From Pontederia crassipes (lineage: Eukaryota; Streptophyta; Magnoliopsida; Commelinales; Pontederiaceae): a stretch of 64,000 nt of DNA. Shown here one piece after another: positions 33,390 through 45,300 of the stretch (position 1 is the first letter of the stretch; each line of letters begins with the position of its first letter). The position numbers and the translations under genes were made by a program. A model generated the notes under the pieces. It was not told the origin of the DNA. It did not search any database and saw only the letters and a program-made list of their open reading frames with translations. The stretch spans positions 8,990,001 through 9,054,000 of the forward strand of contig JAUKPH010000018.1 in assembly GCA_030549335.1 (NCBI GenBank), written 5' to 3'.

Positions 33390-34791
33390 ATATACTGCAG
33401 GTAAAAATGCAGTGTATACCCAGCAGTTTTATTGCAACGGTCCATTCTTAATGGATGGCTGAGATTTTATCTTCTTTATAACTATCACGTGAGTGCAAAT
33501 TTAGACAAGCCGATATCTCTCTCTTTTTTCTCCTATTAAAAAAATGTGTTGTCATTATCATGTTTCCTTCACCTCCTCACTCCCTCATCATGGACGGTCA
33601 GGATTTGATTCCTTTTTAAGCTCATATAATCTCCAAACCCAACAAAGTGCATGCCTCCTTTCTTTATGATCTCTTCACTGGCAACGGTGCCACATTTTGT
33701 CGCTCACACGTTTCCTCTTCCCTCCCTCTCCAATGAAGAAAGCTCCGCTCTAGAGATATCCATGCCGGATTGAGTTGAATCATGGAACTTCCCAATGAAA
33801 ATTTTTAAGACTTACATGCAGTGCCAAAGATAAGTAGCATTGTACAAATAACAACAGTTGCAGCATTGAGTTCGTCGGAGGCGAGACGAAGATGGAGGGA
33901 GGGAAGGAGAACATGATAGTCATGGCCGGTGTAGATGATCATGAGGCCATTGTCACGTCATCATCATACCCATAGAGACAATGCTGGTGACGATGGGGTC
34001 TCCATTAAAGCAGTGTTTGGCAGTCACGACGTCACGTAGTCGATGTTGGCCTGCGGCTGCCCTTGGAGGCCAAGCGCAGAAAGCTTGGTTTGGAAGGAAT
34101 ACATTGCCAACGTTGATCCCGGGGATGGAATTGATGATATGCCGGTTGTATTTGAGCCAGAGATCTCGGTCGACCATCAGAACAGTGTCCTTGTTGTGCA
34201 CACGAGCACGGCGGTCGTCGATCTTCCCATCCTCGCAGCGAAGCATGAGGAGTACACGAAGCAGCTCGAAGGTGAAGCAGTTGTGATGAACGAGGTCATG
34301 ACGGTGGATCAACTCGCTCACGCCCAAGGACGTGACGTGCAACAACTCGAATGAGCACGGCTTCAGCTTCCTGGTGATGATAGCGACGACAACGAGGTCG
34401 GAGGGCTCGGGCCCCCAAAGCGCCAGTTCGACCTTCGACGGCAGTAGAAAACCCGCACAAGGGCTTGTTCGCCGCCGACGGCATCAGCAGAAAGATGAGC
34501 TAGACAGATGTACTGGCGAAACATGGCATTTGCATTGTCAATGCTATGCAACATGGGTTCGTGGGAGGTTAGGTGAATTCCGACAATTGACAGACTATCC
34601 AGAGAGGAAGGAAGGGAGGAGGTGAGCGAACATGATAGAAAGTACAAACACATTATAGAGAGAGAAATCACTTGCTTGATGTTGTACTCACGTGATGATT
34701 AAAAAAAGATAAAATCATAGCCATCCATTTTGGAATGAATGGTTGTAAGGACACTATTGTGTATATACTGCATTTTTGTCTGCAGTATATT
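33390..34791. mobile_element. Pack-type TIR transposon (MULE-like) with captured gene fragment
   Basis: About 105-110 bases at each end form an inverted repeat: left ATATACTGCAGGTAAAAATG through ATCACGTGAGTGCAA (33390-33500), right the reverse complement (34685-34791) with scattered differences. Copy C lacks the whole insert. The interior is GC-richer than the flanks and encodes, on the minus strand, a broken SRA (YDG) domain. Long terminal inverted repeats plus a host-gene fragment are typical of Pack-MULEs. A 9-bp target duplication could not be seen because the element sits in TA repeats, so assignment to Mutator is tentative. Confidence 0.7.
33905..34350 (-). pseudogene. Captured fragment of a SUVH-type gene (SRA/YDG domain)
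   Basis: The minus strand, read across frames, gives FELLRVLLML, KDTVLMVDRDLWLKYNR, IINSIPGINVGNVF, then after a shift LGLQGQPQANIDYVTS, then NGDPIVTSIV, GYDDD and finally DNGLMIIYTGHDYHV. This is the order of the SRA (SET and RING associated, YDG) domain of plant SUVH proteins, nuclear histone H3K9 methyltransferases that read methylated DNA: the basic lead-in, PGxxVGDxF, LGLHxxxQAxIDY, GGYEDD and DNGxxxIYTGHGG. At least three frameshifts break it, and the pre-SET and SET catalytic domains are absent. It lies wholly within the TIR element, so it was carried in. Family call is by memory of the motif; a search would settle it. Confidence 0.75.
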
Positions 34792-34797
34792 ATATAT

Positions 34798-35601
34798 GGG
34801 TTTAATGATTGTGTAACACCCATTTAGTGAACCTAACGCTTTGATCTCAACCGTTCATTTTAGATCAACAGTTTGGATTGATCTCTCTCTAACTCTCACG
34901 ATCGTGGCGGCGGCGATCGGGACGGCGGCGATCAAAGTAAGTAGAAGGGCCTGGCGATCGCCGAAAGCAGGAAAGTCGGTGGCGGCACGAAAAGGGGCAA
35001 CGGCGATCGGCGAATGACAACGGCGGAAGGGGGGAGCGGCGACCGGCGAATGACAGCGACGATTGGGGCGGCAGTGATCGGAGAAAGTAGAAACGATGCG
35101 ATCGGGGGCGCGACAGTTGGTGGAAGCAGGAAAGCCGGTGGCGGCGAATTGATGATGGCAGGCTTGGATCGACGACGCACCGGCTCAGATCGACGGCAAC
35201 AACATAAATCGGACGTAGATCGAGGAAGGATGCCAGCCAGCGGCGTGTGGGCTCGAACTGACGGCGGCGGACACGGATCGACGACGGCAATATGTATCGG
35301 AGATGAGGACGCTGATCGGGGAAGGAGGCCGGCGACGACGCACAACGGTAATAGATGAGCCACTGGTGCCACCGCGTGATCGTGGCAGTGGCGATCGGAT
35401 GGGGAAGAGGCGAAGAGGTGGAGGCAGTGGCGCGGAGGAAAGGCTGCTGCAATGATCCGAGGGAAGATAGAGAAGAGAGAGGTCACGAGAGAGAGATAGA
35501 GAGAAAAATAATAAAATAATCACAATCCTTGATGCAAAATGGAGGGTCCAGATTAGGGTGTTACACAATGCTTCATCAAATGGGTGTTACACAATAATTA
35601 A

Positions 35602-35605
<4 letters not shown>
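34798..35605. mobile_element. TIR element (MITE-like), 808 bp
   Basis: Ends GGGTTTAATGATTGTGTAAC at 34798 and its inverted form ATTAAACCC ending 35605, about 30 bp with few mismatches (GTGTAACACCCATTT in both). It lies immediately next to the Pack-type element inside TA repeats, so the target duplication is unclear. The interior (34900-35500) is GC-rich with many GGCGATCGG motifs; open frames on both strands are repetitive and I do not support a gene. Confidence 0.6.

Positions 35606-35638
<33 letters not shown>
35606..35638. repeat. TA dinucleotide microsatellite
   Basis: About 16 TA units, probably the other half of the TA tract split by the two TIR elements. Confidence 0.9.
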
Positions 35639-35642
<4 letters not shown>

Positions 35643-36797
35643 CATGCATGTCATCATCTTTGGGGGAAAAACTGATTTGCAACTAGTGATTCTTGTGCAT
35701 GTACAATGTTTAAGTACTGAGGATGCTGGCTACATTTTTTCCTGGCATTTTATTACATAAAGATAAAGCCTCATTGTTTTTTCTGCAATTTTTTTTACGT
35801 TATTCAGGTTCCTATTAAAAGAGATTTGAAATATAATTACCCAGAAAAGAATTGTGAAAAAGGCTTTAAGATTCAGCCTCTTTAATGAACTATTATTCTT
35901 TATTTTATATATTTTAAATCTTATGTTTTTTTTAGATTCCTATGTCGATCTAAAGCCCATAACTCTTGAAACAATATCAACTAGCTTTTGTAGTTTATAT
36001 ATTTTAAATCTTATGTTTTTTGTAGTAATTATGATTTCTAATGACAATGCTTATATTCCCTTGTTTTATCCCTTATGTGTGAGATCTTAATTTCCCTATC
36101 TTCTGTAATATTGAATAATTTAGCTTTTATTCTGTTTGAGATGTTGTAATAGTTTAGCTTGAAAAGGCAAACTGTGTGAACTTTTCTCATAATCAAGTAG
36201 AGTTTAGTTTTCTTTCATTTTTTAATGATAATAGTATACTATTAAGTATTTGTCTCTAAAAATGTGAGAAATTTGGGTCCACTTTTTCATTGGTCCCAAA
36301 TAAATATTTTTTTTGGGACTTAATTATGATTAGTCCCTACATTATGGTTCCTAAATGCTAATTTTGTTGTAGTGGTATTAATGATGTTCCAAATATTGAT
36401 TATCTTTTTAGATACTTATTATCTTGGTAGGAATATTACTTCTAATTGCATAAACTCTAAGGAATCAATTTTGAATTTTGGGTTGAAGCATTGAATGTCA
36501 CAATTAGTATGATCCTTGATCAAATATTAGGTGTGTGGTTTATTATAATCAGTATTTGTGATAATATTTTAGAGGACACATTTTAATGAATCTTAATATA
36601 GGCTTGATTTCATTAGGACACTTGATGTAGTGATCTCAAACTATTTTGAATTATGATAGGTTAGTTAATCTTAAACAAAAGTTAATACATTGAGTAAACT
36701 CTAATCCACTATTAAAAACAACCTTATATTATTTGGTGAAATCTGCTCCTCTACAATCTCATTAATCATCATAAGACTCTAGATTTTAGATTAAATT
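35639..36797. other. AT-rich downstream flank, copy A
   Basis: Non-coding, matching 45580-46144 (B) and 60582-61283 plus 63771-64000 (C). GTCAC at 36497-36501 is the empty site of the TRIM cluster present in copy C. No gene seen. Confidence 0.6.
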
Positions 36798-37485
36798 TGT
36801 TAAATAATGCCTTCAATCCTACTTTAACTGAAAATTTGTTTAGATCCAAAGAAGTAATAGGGAGACTTCGAGAGATGCTTGGACGAGAAGTGTAGGGTCG
36901 GAAGGATTCCTACTCCTAGTAGGAATAAGAGTCGATCGGTTTCCGATGTTGAGAAGGACTTGGCAGATTTTTGGAGGGCCGAGCTTCCTTCTTGGACCGA
37001 GAGGCACTTGGAATCGAAGATCTACTCCTAGAAGGGTTGAAGATGTGAAGGGGTCATCCAGGACTTGTCCTAGTCTGAGTGGAACTAGGACTGCCCTGGC
37101 GGGCACGCCTCGGACGCATCCGGACTTGGCATGGTACCAGGCAGGAGGCCTGACCGAATTGAACTTCAAGATGGACTTTGAAGGGGGCTGGATTCTTCAG
37201 GGACTTCAGGAAGTCAGATTTTTACTCCTACTTCAAGGAGGTTTTTCTAGAGAAGGGGCTTGCATGCCTAGTATGATTAGGTCCTTAAGTTAGAGTAGGA
37301 GTTGTTTCTTCAAGACCCTATAAAAGGACTTGTAATCAAGTCTTGTAAGACCATCCTGGACAATCCTGGATCATCTGATCTTGTAATCCTCTTCTGTTTC
37401 TCCCATCTAATACAATTTTGCGTCGCCTTAAATTTCTCGAGTTTTTCTCGCTGTGCATAATTTCTCTCGTGTAGAAATTCTAACA
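36798..37485 (+). repeat. 5' LTR of the RT-less copia
   Basis: 688 bp, direct repeat of 40004-40691 with scattered substitutions. CCTATAAAAGGAC near 37317 is a likely TATA box of the element's promoter, also present in the 3' LTR near 40524. Confidence 0.9.
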
Positions 37486-37487
37486 AA

Positions 37488-37500
37488 CTGGTATCAGAGC
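37488..37500 (+). promoter_or_regulatory. Primer-binding site, initiator tRNA-Met type
   Basis: CTGGTATCAGAGC starts two bases after the 5' LTR, with the TGGTATCAGAGC core common to plant copia elements. Confidence 0.9.
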
Positions 37501-37535
37501 GAGGCTTCATCGTCGATCATCCATTAGACGCAGAG

Positions 37536-39958
37536 ATGGTATCGCACAACGTCAACATCGAGAAATTTATAGGACGAAATAGTTTCAGTCTCTGGCAGAT
37601 CAAGATGCGGACACTTTTGAAACAATAGGGAGTATGGGCGCCTCTCGCGAACGTGTCGAAGAACAAACCGAAGGAGGAAGACTCGAAGGGCAAATAAAAG
37701 GAGTCCGACCTCGCAAGTTTGGTGGCACAGGAAGAGAAGACGCACTCTATGATCCTATTGTGTCTGGCGGACGAGGTGATTATCGAAGTCGTCGATCAAG
37801 AGACGGTGGCCGGTCTGTGGTCGAAACTTGAGAGTCTCTACATGACCAAGTCTCTGACCAATAAGTTGCTGTTGAAGCAACGTTTGTTCGCCCTCCGCAT
37901 GCAAGAAGGTACCCCTCTAAAAGATCATCTTGATCAGATGAATACTCTGTTGATGGAATTACGAAATATAGATGTGAAGATTGAAGATGAAAATGCTGCC
38001 CTACTTTTGTTGGTGTCTCTTCCTTTGTCGTACGAAAATTTCGTACAATCTATTATCATCAGAAAAGACATAATTATTCTAGAAGAAGTAAGATCGAGTC
38101 TACATACTCGTGAACTTCGTCATAGGGTGTCTGGCAAGGCTGTGAAGATTCAGGCCGCAGGGTTGGTAACAACCGTAGAGAAGACAAACCCTAAAAAGGG
38201 TAAGTCAAAGAAGAACATCAATCCGAAGGACATCTGCATCTACTGCAAAGAATCGAGTCACTAGAAGAAGGATTGCCCCAAAAAGAAGAAGAAAGACACG
38301 ATTGGTGCAGTAGCTCACCAGAATAGCGAATCTGATGATGATTTGGCTCTTATGGTGCCTGATCAGAGATGTTCAGAAGAGAATTGGATTCTCGATTCAG
38401 GATGTTCTTATCATATGACTCCGCACAGAGAGTGGTTCTCAACTTATCAGAATATTGATGACGGAAATGTCATCATGGGCAATGATGCAGCCTGTAAAAT
38501 AGTTGGAATCGGTTCAATTCAGATCAGAACTCATGACAATCGGGTGAGGACATTGACAGAGGTCCGTCATGTTCCGCAACTGAAGAAAAAATTGATATCA
38601 TTAGGAGTTCTGGACTCCAAAGGATGTCCGATGGATGTCGCAGAAGATGTGCTCACGGACACCAAGGGTGATGTTGAAGTCATAAGAGGAATCAGGCAAA
38701 AGTCCTTGTACATACTACAAGGCACAATAATTTTTGGCGTGGCTTCAATAGGTAGTTCGTCCAAATCAGAATCAGAAACATCCAAGTTGTGGCACATGCG
38801 ACTTGGACATATGAGTCAGAAAGGGATGGACATCCTCAGCAAGCGCAATCTTCTGAATGGTAAGAAGATATCTGAAATCAGATTCTGCAAACACTGCGTT
38901 TTTGGCAAGAAAAAACAACATCAATTCAGGAAAGCCGTGCACAAGACGAAGGCAACACTCGATTACATCCACGTTGATTGTTGGGGCCCCTCTCGTGTTT
39001 CATCTCTAGGAGGTTCTAGATACTTCCTATCTATGATAGATGATTACTCAAGGATGACATGGGTATTCATGATGAAGCACAAGAGCGAGGCATTTGAAGC
39101 TTTCAAGCAATGGAAGACTCTGGTGGAGAATCAGACATCGAGAAAAGTGAAACGTCTTCGTACCGATAATGGCTTGGAGTTCTGTTCGTCTGAATTTGAT
39201 CGATTCTGCAAGGATGAAGGCATTGCCAGACATCACACTATCAGAGATACACCACAGCAGAATGGTGTAGTAGAACGCATGAACAGAACTCTTCTGAAGA
39301 GGGCATGGTGCATACTCTCTAATTCTGGACTGAACAAGTCATTCTGGGCTGAGGCTGTTAGCACAGCATGCTACTTTGTCAATCGGAGTTCTGCAACCGC
39401 GATCGATCTGAAGACTCCCACTAAGGTATGGTCAAGAAATCCTGCTGATTATACTAATCAAAAAGTGTTTGACTGTCCAGCATATTATCACGTCAGTGAA
39501 GGAAAGCTGAAACTAAGGGCCAAAGAAGGAGTCTGTCTTTGTAGGATATGGTGTAGGTGTAAAAGGCTTCAGAATTTGGTCTCCCTCAGAGCACAAGGTT
39601 ATTCATAGCAGAAAGGTATCTTTTGATGAGATGTCTATGCTCAAGCAGAAATCATATATTGTTGACTCAGTAGAGGAGGGTGTCAACAAAAAGGTGGAGT
39701 TTGGATTAACTCCAATTCAGAATGGGTCAAAAGAATCTCATCAGGTTGAACAACCAGAGTCTGAGGAGCAAGCAGAGGAAGCAACGACAAGTCTAGCTAC
39801 AGGAAGTGCTCGCAGGCAAGTAGGTCCTCCTAAGCGTTATGACTTTGAGGACATGGTTGCATATGCATTCCAAATAGTTGAAGAGGTGGAATTGTCAGAT
39901 CAAGCTACAAGGATGCTATCGCATGTGCAAAATCAGAACAGGGATTGATGACGACAGA
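37536..39958 (+). pseudogene. Copia gag-protease-integrase polyprotein, interrupted
   Basis: One frame runs from ATG 37536 (MVSHNVNIEKFIGRNSFSLW) to 39608 with in-frame stops at 37626 (TAG), 37695 (TAA) and 38262 (TAG). The last replaces Trp in the zinc knuckle CIYCKESSH*KKDC. Then come the protease site WILDSGCSYHMTPH, the pre-integrase zinc region LWHMRLGHMSQKG...CKHCVFGKK, and the integrase core with VDCWGPS (Asp), LRTDNGLEF (Asp) and QQNGVVERMNRT (Glu). A one-base gain near 39533 moves the C-terminal integrase end (SEHKVIHSRKVSFDEM) to another frame, ending at 39948. RT and RNase H are absent. Gag packages RNA, protease cuts the polyprotein and integrase inserts cDNA; the stops make all three inactive unless supplied in trans. 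Confidence 0.9.
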
Positions 39959-40003
39959 GAGTGTTAGATATCTGATTGTAGGATTCAATTCAAGGTGGAG
40001 ATT

Positions 40004-40691
40004 TGTTAAATAATGCATTGAATCCTACTTTAACTGGAAATCTGTTTGGATTCAAAGAAGTAATAGGGAGACTTCGAGAGATGTTTGGACGAGAAGTGTA
40101 GGGTCAAAAGGATTCCTACTCCTAGTAGGAATAAGAGTCGGCCGGTTTCCGATGTCGAGAAGGACATGGAGGATTCTTGGAGGGCCAAGCTTCCTTCTTG
40201 GATCGAGGGGCACTTGAAGTCGAAGATCTACTCTTAGAAGGGCTGAAGATGTGAAGGGGCCATCCAGGACTTGTCCTAGTCCGAGTGGGACTAGGACTGC
40301 CCTGGCGGGCACGCCTCGGGCGCGTACGGGCTTGGCAGGGTGCCAGGCAGGAGGCCTGGCCGAATTGAACTTCAAGATGGACTTTGAAGGGGGCTGGATT
40401 CTTCAGGGACTTCAGGAAGTCAGATTTCTACTCCTACTCCAAGGAGGTTTTTTTAGAGAAGGGGCTTGCATGCTTAGTAGGATTAGGTTCTTAAGTTAGA
40501 ATAGGAGTTGTTTCTCCAAGGTCCTATAAAAGGACTTGTAATCAAGGCTTGTAAGACCATCCTGGATAATCCTGAATCATCTGATCTTGTAATTCTCTTT
40601 TGTTTCTTCCATCTAATATAATTCTGCGTCGCCTTAAATTTCTCGGATTTTTCTCGTGGTGCATAATTTCTCTCGTGCAGAAATTCTAACA
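40004..40691 (+). repeat. 3' LTR of the RT-less copia
   Basis: 688 bp, direct repeat of 36798-37485, preceded by the polypurine tract at 39989-40003. Confidence 0.9.
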
Positions 40692-40945
40692 AAATTATAT
40701 CAATATAGTCTAAAATTTACTTTTCCATAATTTTATTTTTGATGATCTTTATGCTAAAACTATGTCGTTTCTTATTAGCTTCTGAAATTAAATAGTTAGG
40801 TAAGTTAATTTCTCTTGTAATAGAGAACTCGGTAATCATTATATTTTATTGTTGAAGTGATTCCTGCAATTGCTAGCAATTTATTATTATAATTTTTGCA
40901 TAAGACAACAAAAGGTTAGATTCCTTTCTAAAGTAAAGCAATAAT
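40692..40945. other. AT-rich sequence, nothing recognised
   Basis: Begins with the AAATT duplication of the copia element and continues as low-complexity AT-rich DNA. Its counterpart in copy C would lie beyond the window. Confidence 0.4.
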
Positions 40946-41275
40946 TTTGGTATGACCCACATCTCTTCGCATAATGCTTAGATGGACACATAAGAAGATA
41001 TATACCTGAAGAAGATATAATCATGGGGGCACTCAAAGAACTACCATCATGATCCTACCTGATGGTTTCTATTGGCCCACTATATTTAAGGATGTTTACA
41101 AATTTGCCTCCTCATTTGGCAGATGTTAGAGGATACGAAACAATTCTAGGAGACAATAAATGCCACAATTTGGGATCATAATAGCTGAGTTGTTTGATGT
41201 ATGAGAAGTTGGATACATGGGTCATTTCTACATTCAGACAATTACAAATACATCTTAATACAATCATGAACAGAA
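40946..41275 (+). pseudogene. Old gypsy (Athila-like) integrase fragment
   Basis: No long open frame exists, but reading all plus frames gives, in the right order, WYDPHLFA, DGHIRRYIPEEDII, DGFYWPTIFKDVYKF, C*RIRNNSRRQ*MPQ and AELFDV*EVGYMGHF. The order and spacing match the integrase zinc-binding region and start of the catalytic core of Athila-type elements (compare [29 protein letters not shown] and [10 protein letters not shown] of the element at 13951-15042). It is far more decayed, so it is an independent older relic. Confidence 0.55.
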
Positions 41276-43640
41276 GCTATTCTCAAGAATCATATGTTTG
41301 AGACTTGGAATGTCAGAGCCATTGTCAGCAATGGATGCAAGCACTTCCTAAAGAAGGAATTTGAAAACATACTACTCTATTCCTTGGTGTTGATGCATAT
41401 TTGTGTGGATCCGTAGTCACGTAATGAATGAGAAAACAAATCTCCAAATAATTGTAAGAGAAGAGAATTTCATTGTAAATTCACTTCCCCACCAATGTCT
41501 GTAATAATAAATGGAAAAACAAAGTTCAATGTTTTCTTATGTGAATCTTGTGCTGTATATTCGTCTTTTGCTTAGAATTTTCATCACTTCTTTGAGGTGT
41601 TACACTTAAACTTATTACCCTAATTATTTCCATCATTAATTTGTGTAAAGAGAATAATGACCTACAAGTGTTGTTATCTCTAATGATAAAGTTGTTTCAC
41701 CTAAGTTAATGAACATCAATCAATGCACTATAAGAGTTATGAGAAAAACTTCAACAATTTCCATAACTTTGTGGGACTAACAAAAAATTATGCATAGCAC
41801 TAATCTTAAATATGTTAAACTAAAATTTGATCCTACCAATAATATTTTGAAATGAAGGAATCAGGAGTTGATTCACTTCATTTATAATAGAAAATATATT
41901 TATTAAAATTTGAAATTATGTTGCAAATATTTGTTAGTTAAATAATTCACTACCAAAGGAACATATAATTGAATAAACATATAGATTCCAATCATTATTT
42001 GTTTCCTTAATCCATGAATATGGTACAAATTAGGGATCTTTAGTGTATTTTGTTAATACAATTGTTCATATATTTACTTGTCATGAAAGGAAATAGATAA
42101 ATTTTCAATATATTTTCATCAAGTTAATAAATTCATCTAGTTTTGCACTTCTTAACCTATAACTCAAATAATTTTCTAAACTTATGTAGGGGGGAAGTAC
42201 CAAGTAGGGATGGTTATTTCTAATCATAAAAGTGTCGCAAATAAATTACTAAGTTATAATACAATTTTTAATAGTTTTCATAATTTCTCAAAAACCCCCA
42301 AAGTTTGCATGAACAACATTAAAACACATTATGCTAAATGAAATTTTGATATTTATCACTAATAATTTGAAATAAAAGAAGTACTAGTTTATTGATTTCA
42401 TTTCACAAGACATTATATATGAATAATATTTATATTATTGATTACCCCAATCTATGATAATGGTATAAGTTAAGAATTACTATAATGTCATTGTATATAT
42501 TGTTGAGATAATGGCATAAGTTTACCTAGTCTTAAGTTTCTTACCCTTATTATTTTCATCATTTTTAAATTTTTCACACAAGGAATAATGCCTAATAGAA
42601 ATTGTTATCTGTATTGATAAAGGTGTTGAGCCACAAGTAACCGAAGATGAAATGATGCGCAATAATAGTTAATTAATGAAAGAACAAAGATTTTAACGAT
42701 TTTCAAAACATTGTTGGGCTCACAAAACTTTATGCATACCAGTAAATTCCATTTTCTTAATTAAGCTTTGACCTATAAAAATTTTGAATGAATACATTAG
42801 GAGTTTTCTCTTCATTCCTTAAGAACATATTTGCATGAAATTATGATTTTTTGTCGTATACATGTATTAAATACATAACTATAAAATGAATAAGTACACT
42901 AATAAACTTGTAGGTCTTTATCACTATTGGTTGGTCCTGTTATGACAAAGGTACAAATTAAGAATATTTATAATGTCATTATATATTTTATCGTATATGT
43001 ATTTTTTGAACGATCGATATTGTGAATATATTTTTCATGTCGTGTATAAATTAAATAACATACATAAGAAATATAGGTTAAGTTATTAAATGTTGTTGGA
43101 TATTCGTATTTATTAACTAATTCGTTGTGTAAATAATATAATTTGTATAACTGTATATACGTAATCATTGATGTTGGTTGACTCAATCCATGACAAAAGT
43201 ACAAATTCAAAATCTTTATATTGTCCATATATGACTTGTCAATATATGTGCATTTTGTCAATGTTTGCAAACATGATGATAAGTGAGCCAATTTTAACTA
43301 ACGTTCACCTATAATTAAAATTTGAATGAATGCATTAGGAGTTTTTCATATTATTTCATAAGAACGTATATGCATGAAATGATGAATTTTGTCGGATATA
43401 TGCATTAAATAATTCATTGTAAAAGGAACACGTGTAGGTCTACAACATTATTCGTTGTCCCTATTTATGACAATGGTACAAATTAAGAATGTTTCAATGT
43501 CGTTATATAACTTGTCGATATATGTATTTTTTTAATGATATTGTTAGAATATTTTCTAATCAAGTGAGGACTCTTCTACTTATTACCCAAATGATTTCCA
43601 TTGTTAGTTTGTACAAAGGGATTCTAAAAACAAAGGATGA
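41276..43640. repeat. AT-rich tandem repeats ahead of zinc-finger copy B
   Basis: Non-coding. The anchor phrases of the 22521-25029 family recur (for example GACAAAGGTACAAATTAAG near 42949 and TTTATAATGTC at 42968), with stronger divergence. No gene. Confidence 0.55.
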
Positions 43641-44640
43641 TGTTATATATGGTAGGGAGTAAGAAACATAATGAAGCCAGGCATATGATGAGACAATTGT
43701 GCATTCACCAGATAGTATTTGCTATTAATTCATGAAACAATGTGGCCTTCACCTGAATGATGACAAGTTTTACTCATAACTATATATGCCCATGCATTTG
43801 ATTCCATCCTTTCTATAAATATATTTCGCTTGTCATAGAATTTCATGCAATTGAAGCATTTATATATATTTTGTACTATTACACATATAAATTGTCACCA
43901 TTAAAGTAAATTTATTCTTTAGATAAAAAATGATCAAATATTTAACAATAATTGACCTGAAATTTTAAAATATTAATTGTACCTTTATGATTATGTTTTA
44001 CAGAAAAGAAAATGTCTCTCTCCTTCTAACCAAGGAACTTCATCCGTAAGGAATGGAGTGTCAAGGGAAACGATCTTGCAAGGGCCAATGTACCCAAAAA
44101 TATCTGTGTTGCATTCATATCACCAACCATTTTGAAACAAGAAAAAGTTTGCATGATTAGGTTTCTGTATTAGTTCTATGTCGTAATCTTTTTCTAGGAT
44201 CTATTTTATTTCACTTGTAATTTTGTCTCGTCTTTAGAACAGCCGAACTAAGCAAACTGTGTTTCAAAAATTTTAAAACTTTAGAAGGATAAGAACAGAA
44301 AACAAATTAATAGGGCATTAAACTCTGTTTGGTGGAGGCAATTAATGAATTAACTAAACCCTTATCACCATTACTGGCAGTTATCCATACCACCATTTTC
44401 TTTAAATTCAGGTCAAAAGGCAATTCATTGCAACTCGTTATCATCTCCATAAATTGCTTTGTCTTAACTCTCCAAAACACAACGACGAAATTGGAGATGA
44501 ATTGAGGAGTTAAAAACAAAAACAAAAAACACAACTATGTAGTAACTTTATATTAGGAGACAAAACTTGAGGAAATGGTATCATAGGAAAAAATGTGGTA
44601 GGTGAACCAGTCCTACTCTCCTCTAAATCATTGCCATAGC
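43641..44640. other. Upstream flank of zinc-finger copy B
   Basis: Matches 29640-30390 (A) and 53520-53960 (C). Contains the conserved TATA module (TATAAAT 43814-43820) and the possible exon at 44004-44090. This copy carries no copia insertion at either site used in A and C. Confidence 0.6.
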
Positions 44641-44741
44641 TGAAACTTCCCCTTCCTTCCATTCCCACCACCTTACGTAGAACTCTTCACTCAACGGCCA
44701 TCTCATCTCTTTTTAGTTCGCTCACAAAGCTCTCCATTGCC

Positions 44742-45300
44742 ATGCAGCCATCCCTTCCACTTTCCACGCCGACGGAGGCCGCCAGGGGCCTTCCAGGCTA
44801 CCTGACTTGTCCTTCGTGCGAGTCATCGGACGGCAAACCCGGGGTGTTGAGTTACCGCCTATCTTCGGGCATCCATGCTTCTTCTGCGATAGGGATTGTC
44901 CTACTATTCAAGATTTCGCAAGGCACATGACCAGCGCTCATCACTCAGAGATGGAGTTTCACCGCAGGCAGCACGAGTCCTTCATGGAGAACGATCCAAC
45001 TGACCCCGATGAGGTGACGTCAGCCCTGAGGCCGCTGCCGGAGAACGATCCAGAAACATTTGGAATAATAATGGATCCCCTGAGGCACCGAAGAGCTGCT
45101 CAGCCTCCACCTGTTATCTACAACTTCGTGGAGATTACTCACCCAGGGCCGGCGACGGCCATGCATGTGCCGCAGTAACCTCTTCCTGTGCATGAATCAG
45201 CTGCAGAGCCTTCCGTGGGCACCGTCATTGATTGATCCAATGTTGCATGCGCAGCATCAAGACACAGACACCATCAATCCCACCCGATAGGTTCCGTCGT
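44742..45300 (+). pseudogene. C2H2 zinc-finger gene, copy B (broken)
   Basis: The finger frame (44807-45178) still reads CFFCDRDCPTIQDFARHM and LRPLPENDPETFGII. The ATG at 44742 is out of frame because one C is missing in ACGCCGACGG (ACGCCCGACGG in A and C). About 30 bases after HESFMEN are deleted relative to A, and CAG to TAG gives a stop at 45176-45178 before the C-terminal 25 residues. The core promoter TATA is also mutated. About four replacement against seven silent changes are seen in the core compared with A. No in-frame start remains upstream of the finger, so it is unlikely to be translated. Confidence 0.75.

Larger units (their letters stand above)
36798..40691 (+). mobile_element. 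Ty1/copia element lacking RT-RNase H, 3.9 kb
   Basis: Two 688-bp LTRs (36798-37485, 40004-40691), TGTTAAATAATGC to AAATTCTAACA, with a perfect 5-bp target duplication AAATT (36793-36797 and 40692-40696). The primer-binding site CTGGTATCAGAGC (37488-37500) matches initiator tRNA-Met and a polypurine tract AAGGTGGAGATT precedes the 3' LTR. The internal 2.5 kb codes gag, protease and integrase but jumps from the end of integrase to the 3' end without RT and RNase H. Equal LTR lengths and perfect duplication point to transposition of an already deleted, non-autonomous form. Protein wording is of the Tork-like copia type (tentative). Confidence 0.9.

Noticed and set aside
34889-35568. Overlapping open frames of 114-187 residues on both strands
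   Set aside because: Serine/proline/arginine repeats caused by GGCGATCGG-type motifs within a TIR element; no domain.
42968-43291. 107-residue minus-strand frame
   Set aside because: It lies in AT-rich tandem repeats, has low-complexity Tyr/Asn/Ile composition and is not kept in the other repeat units.
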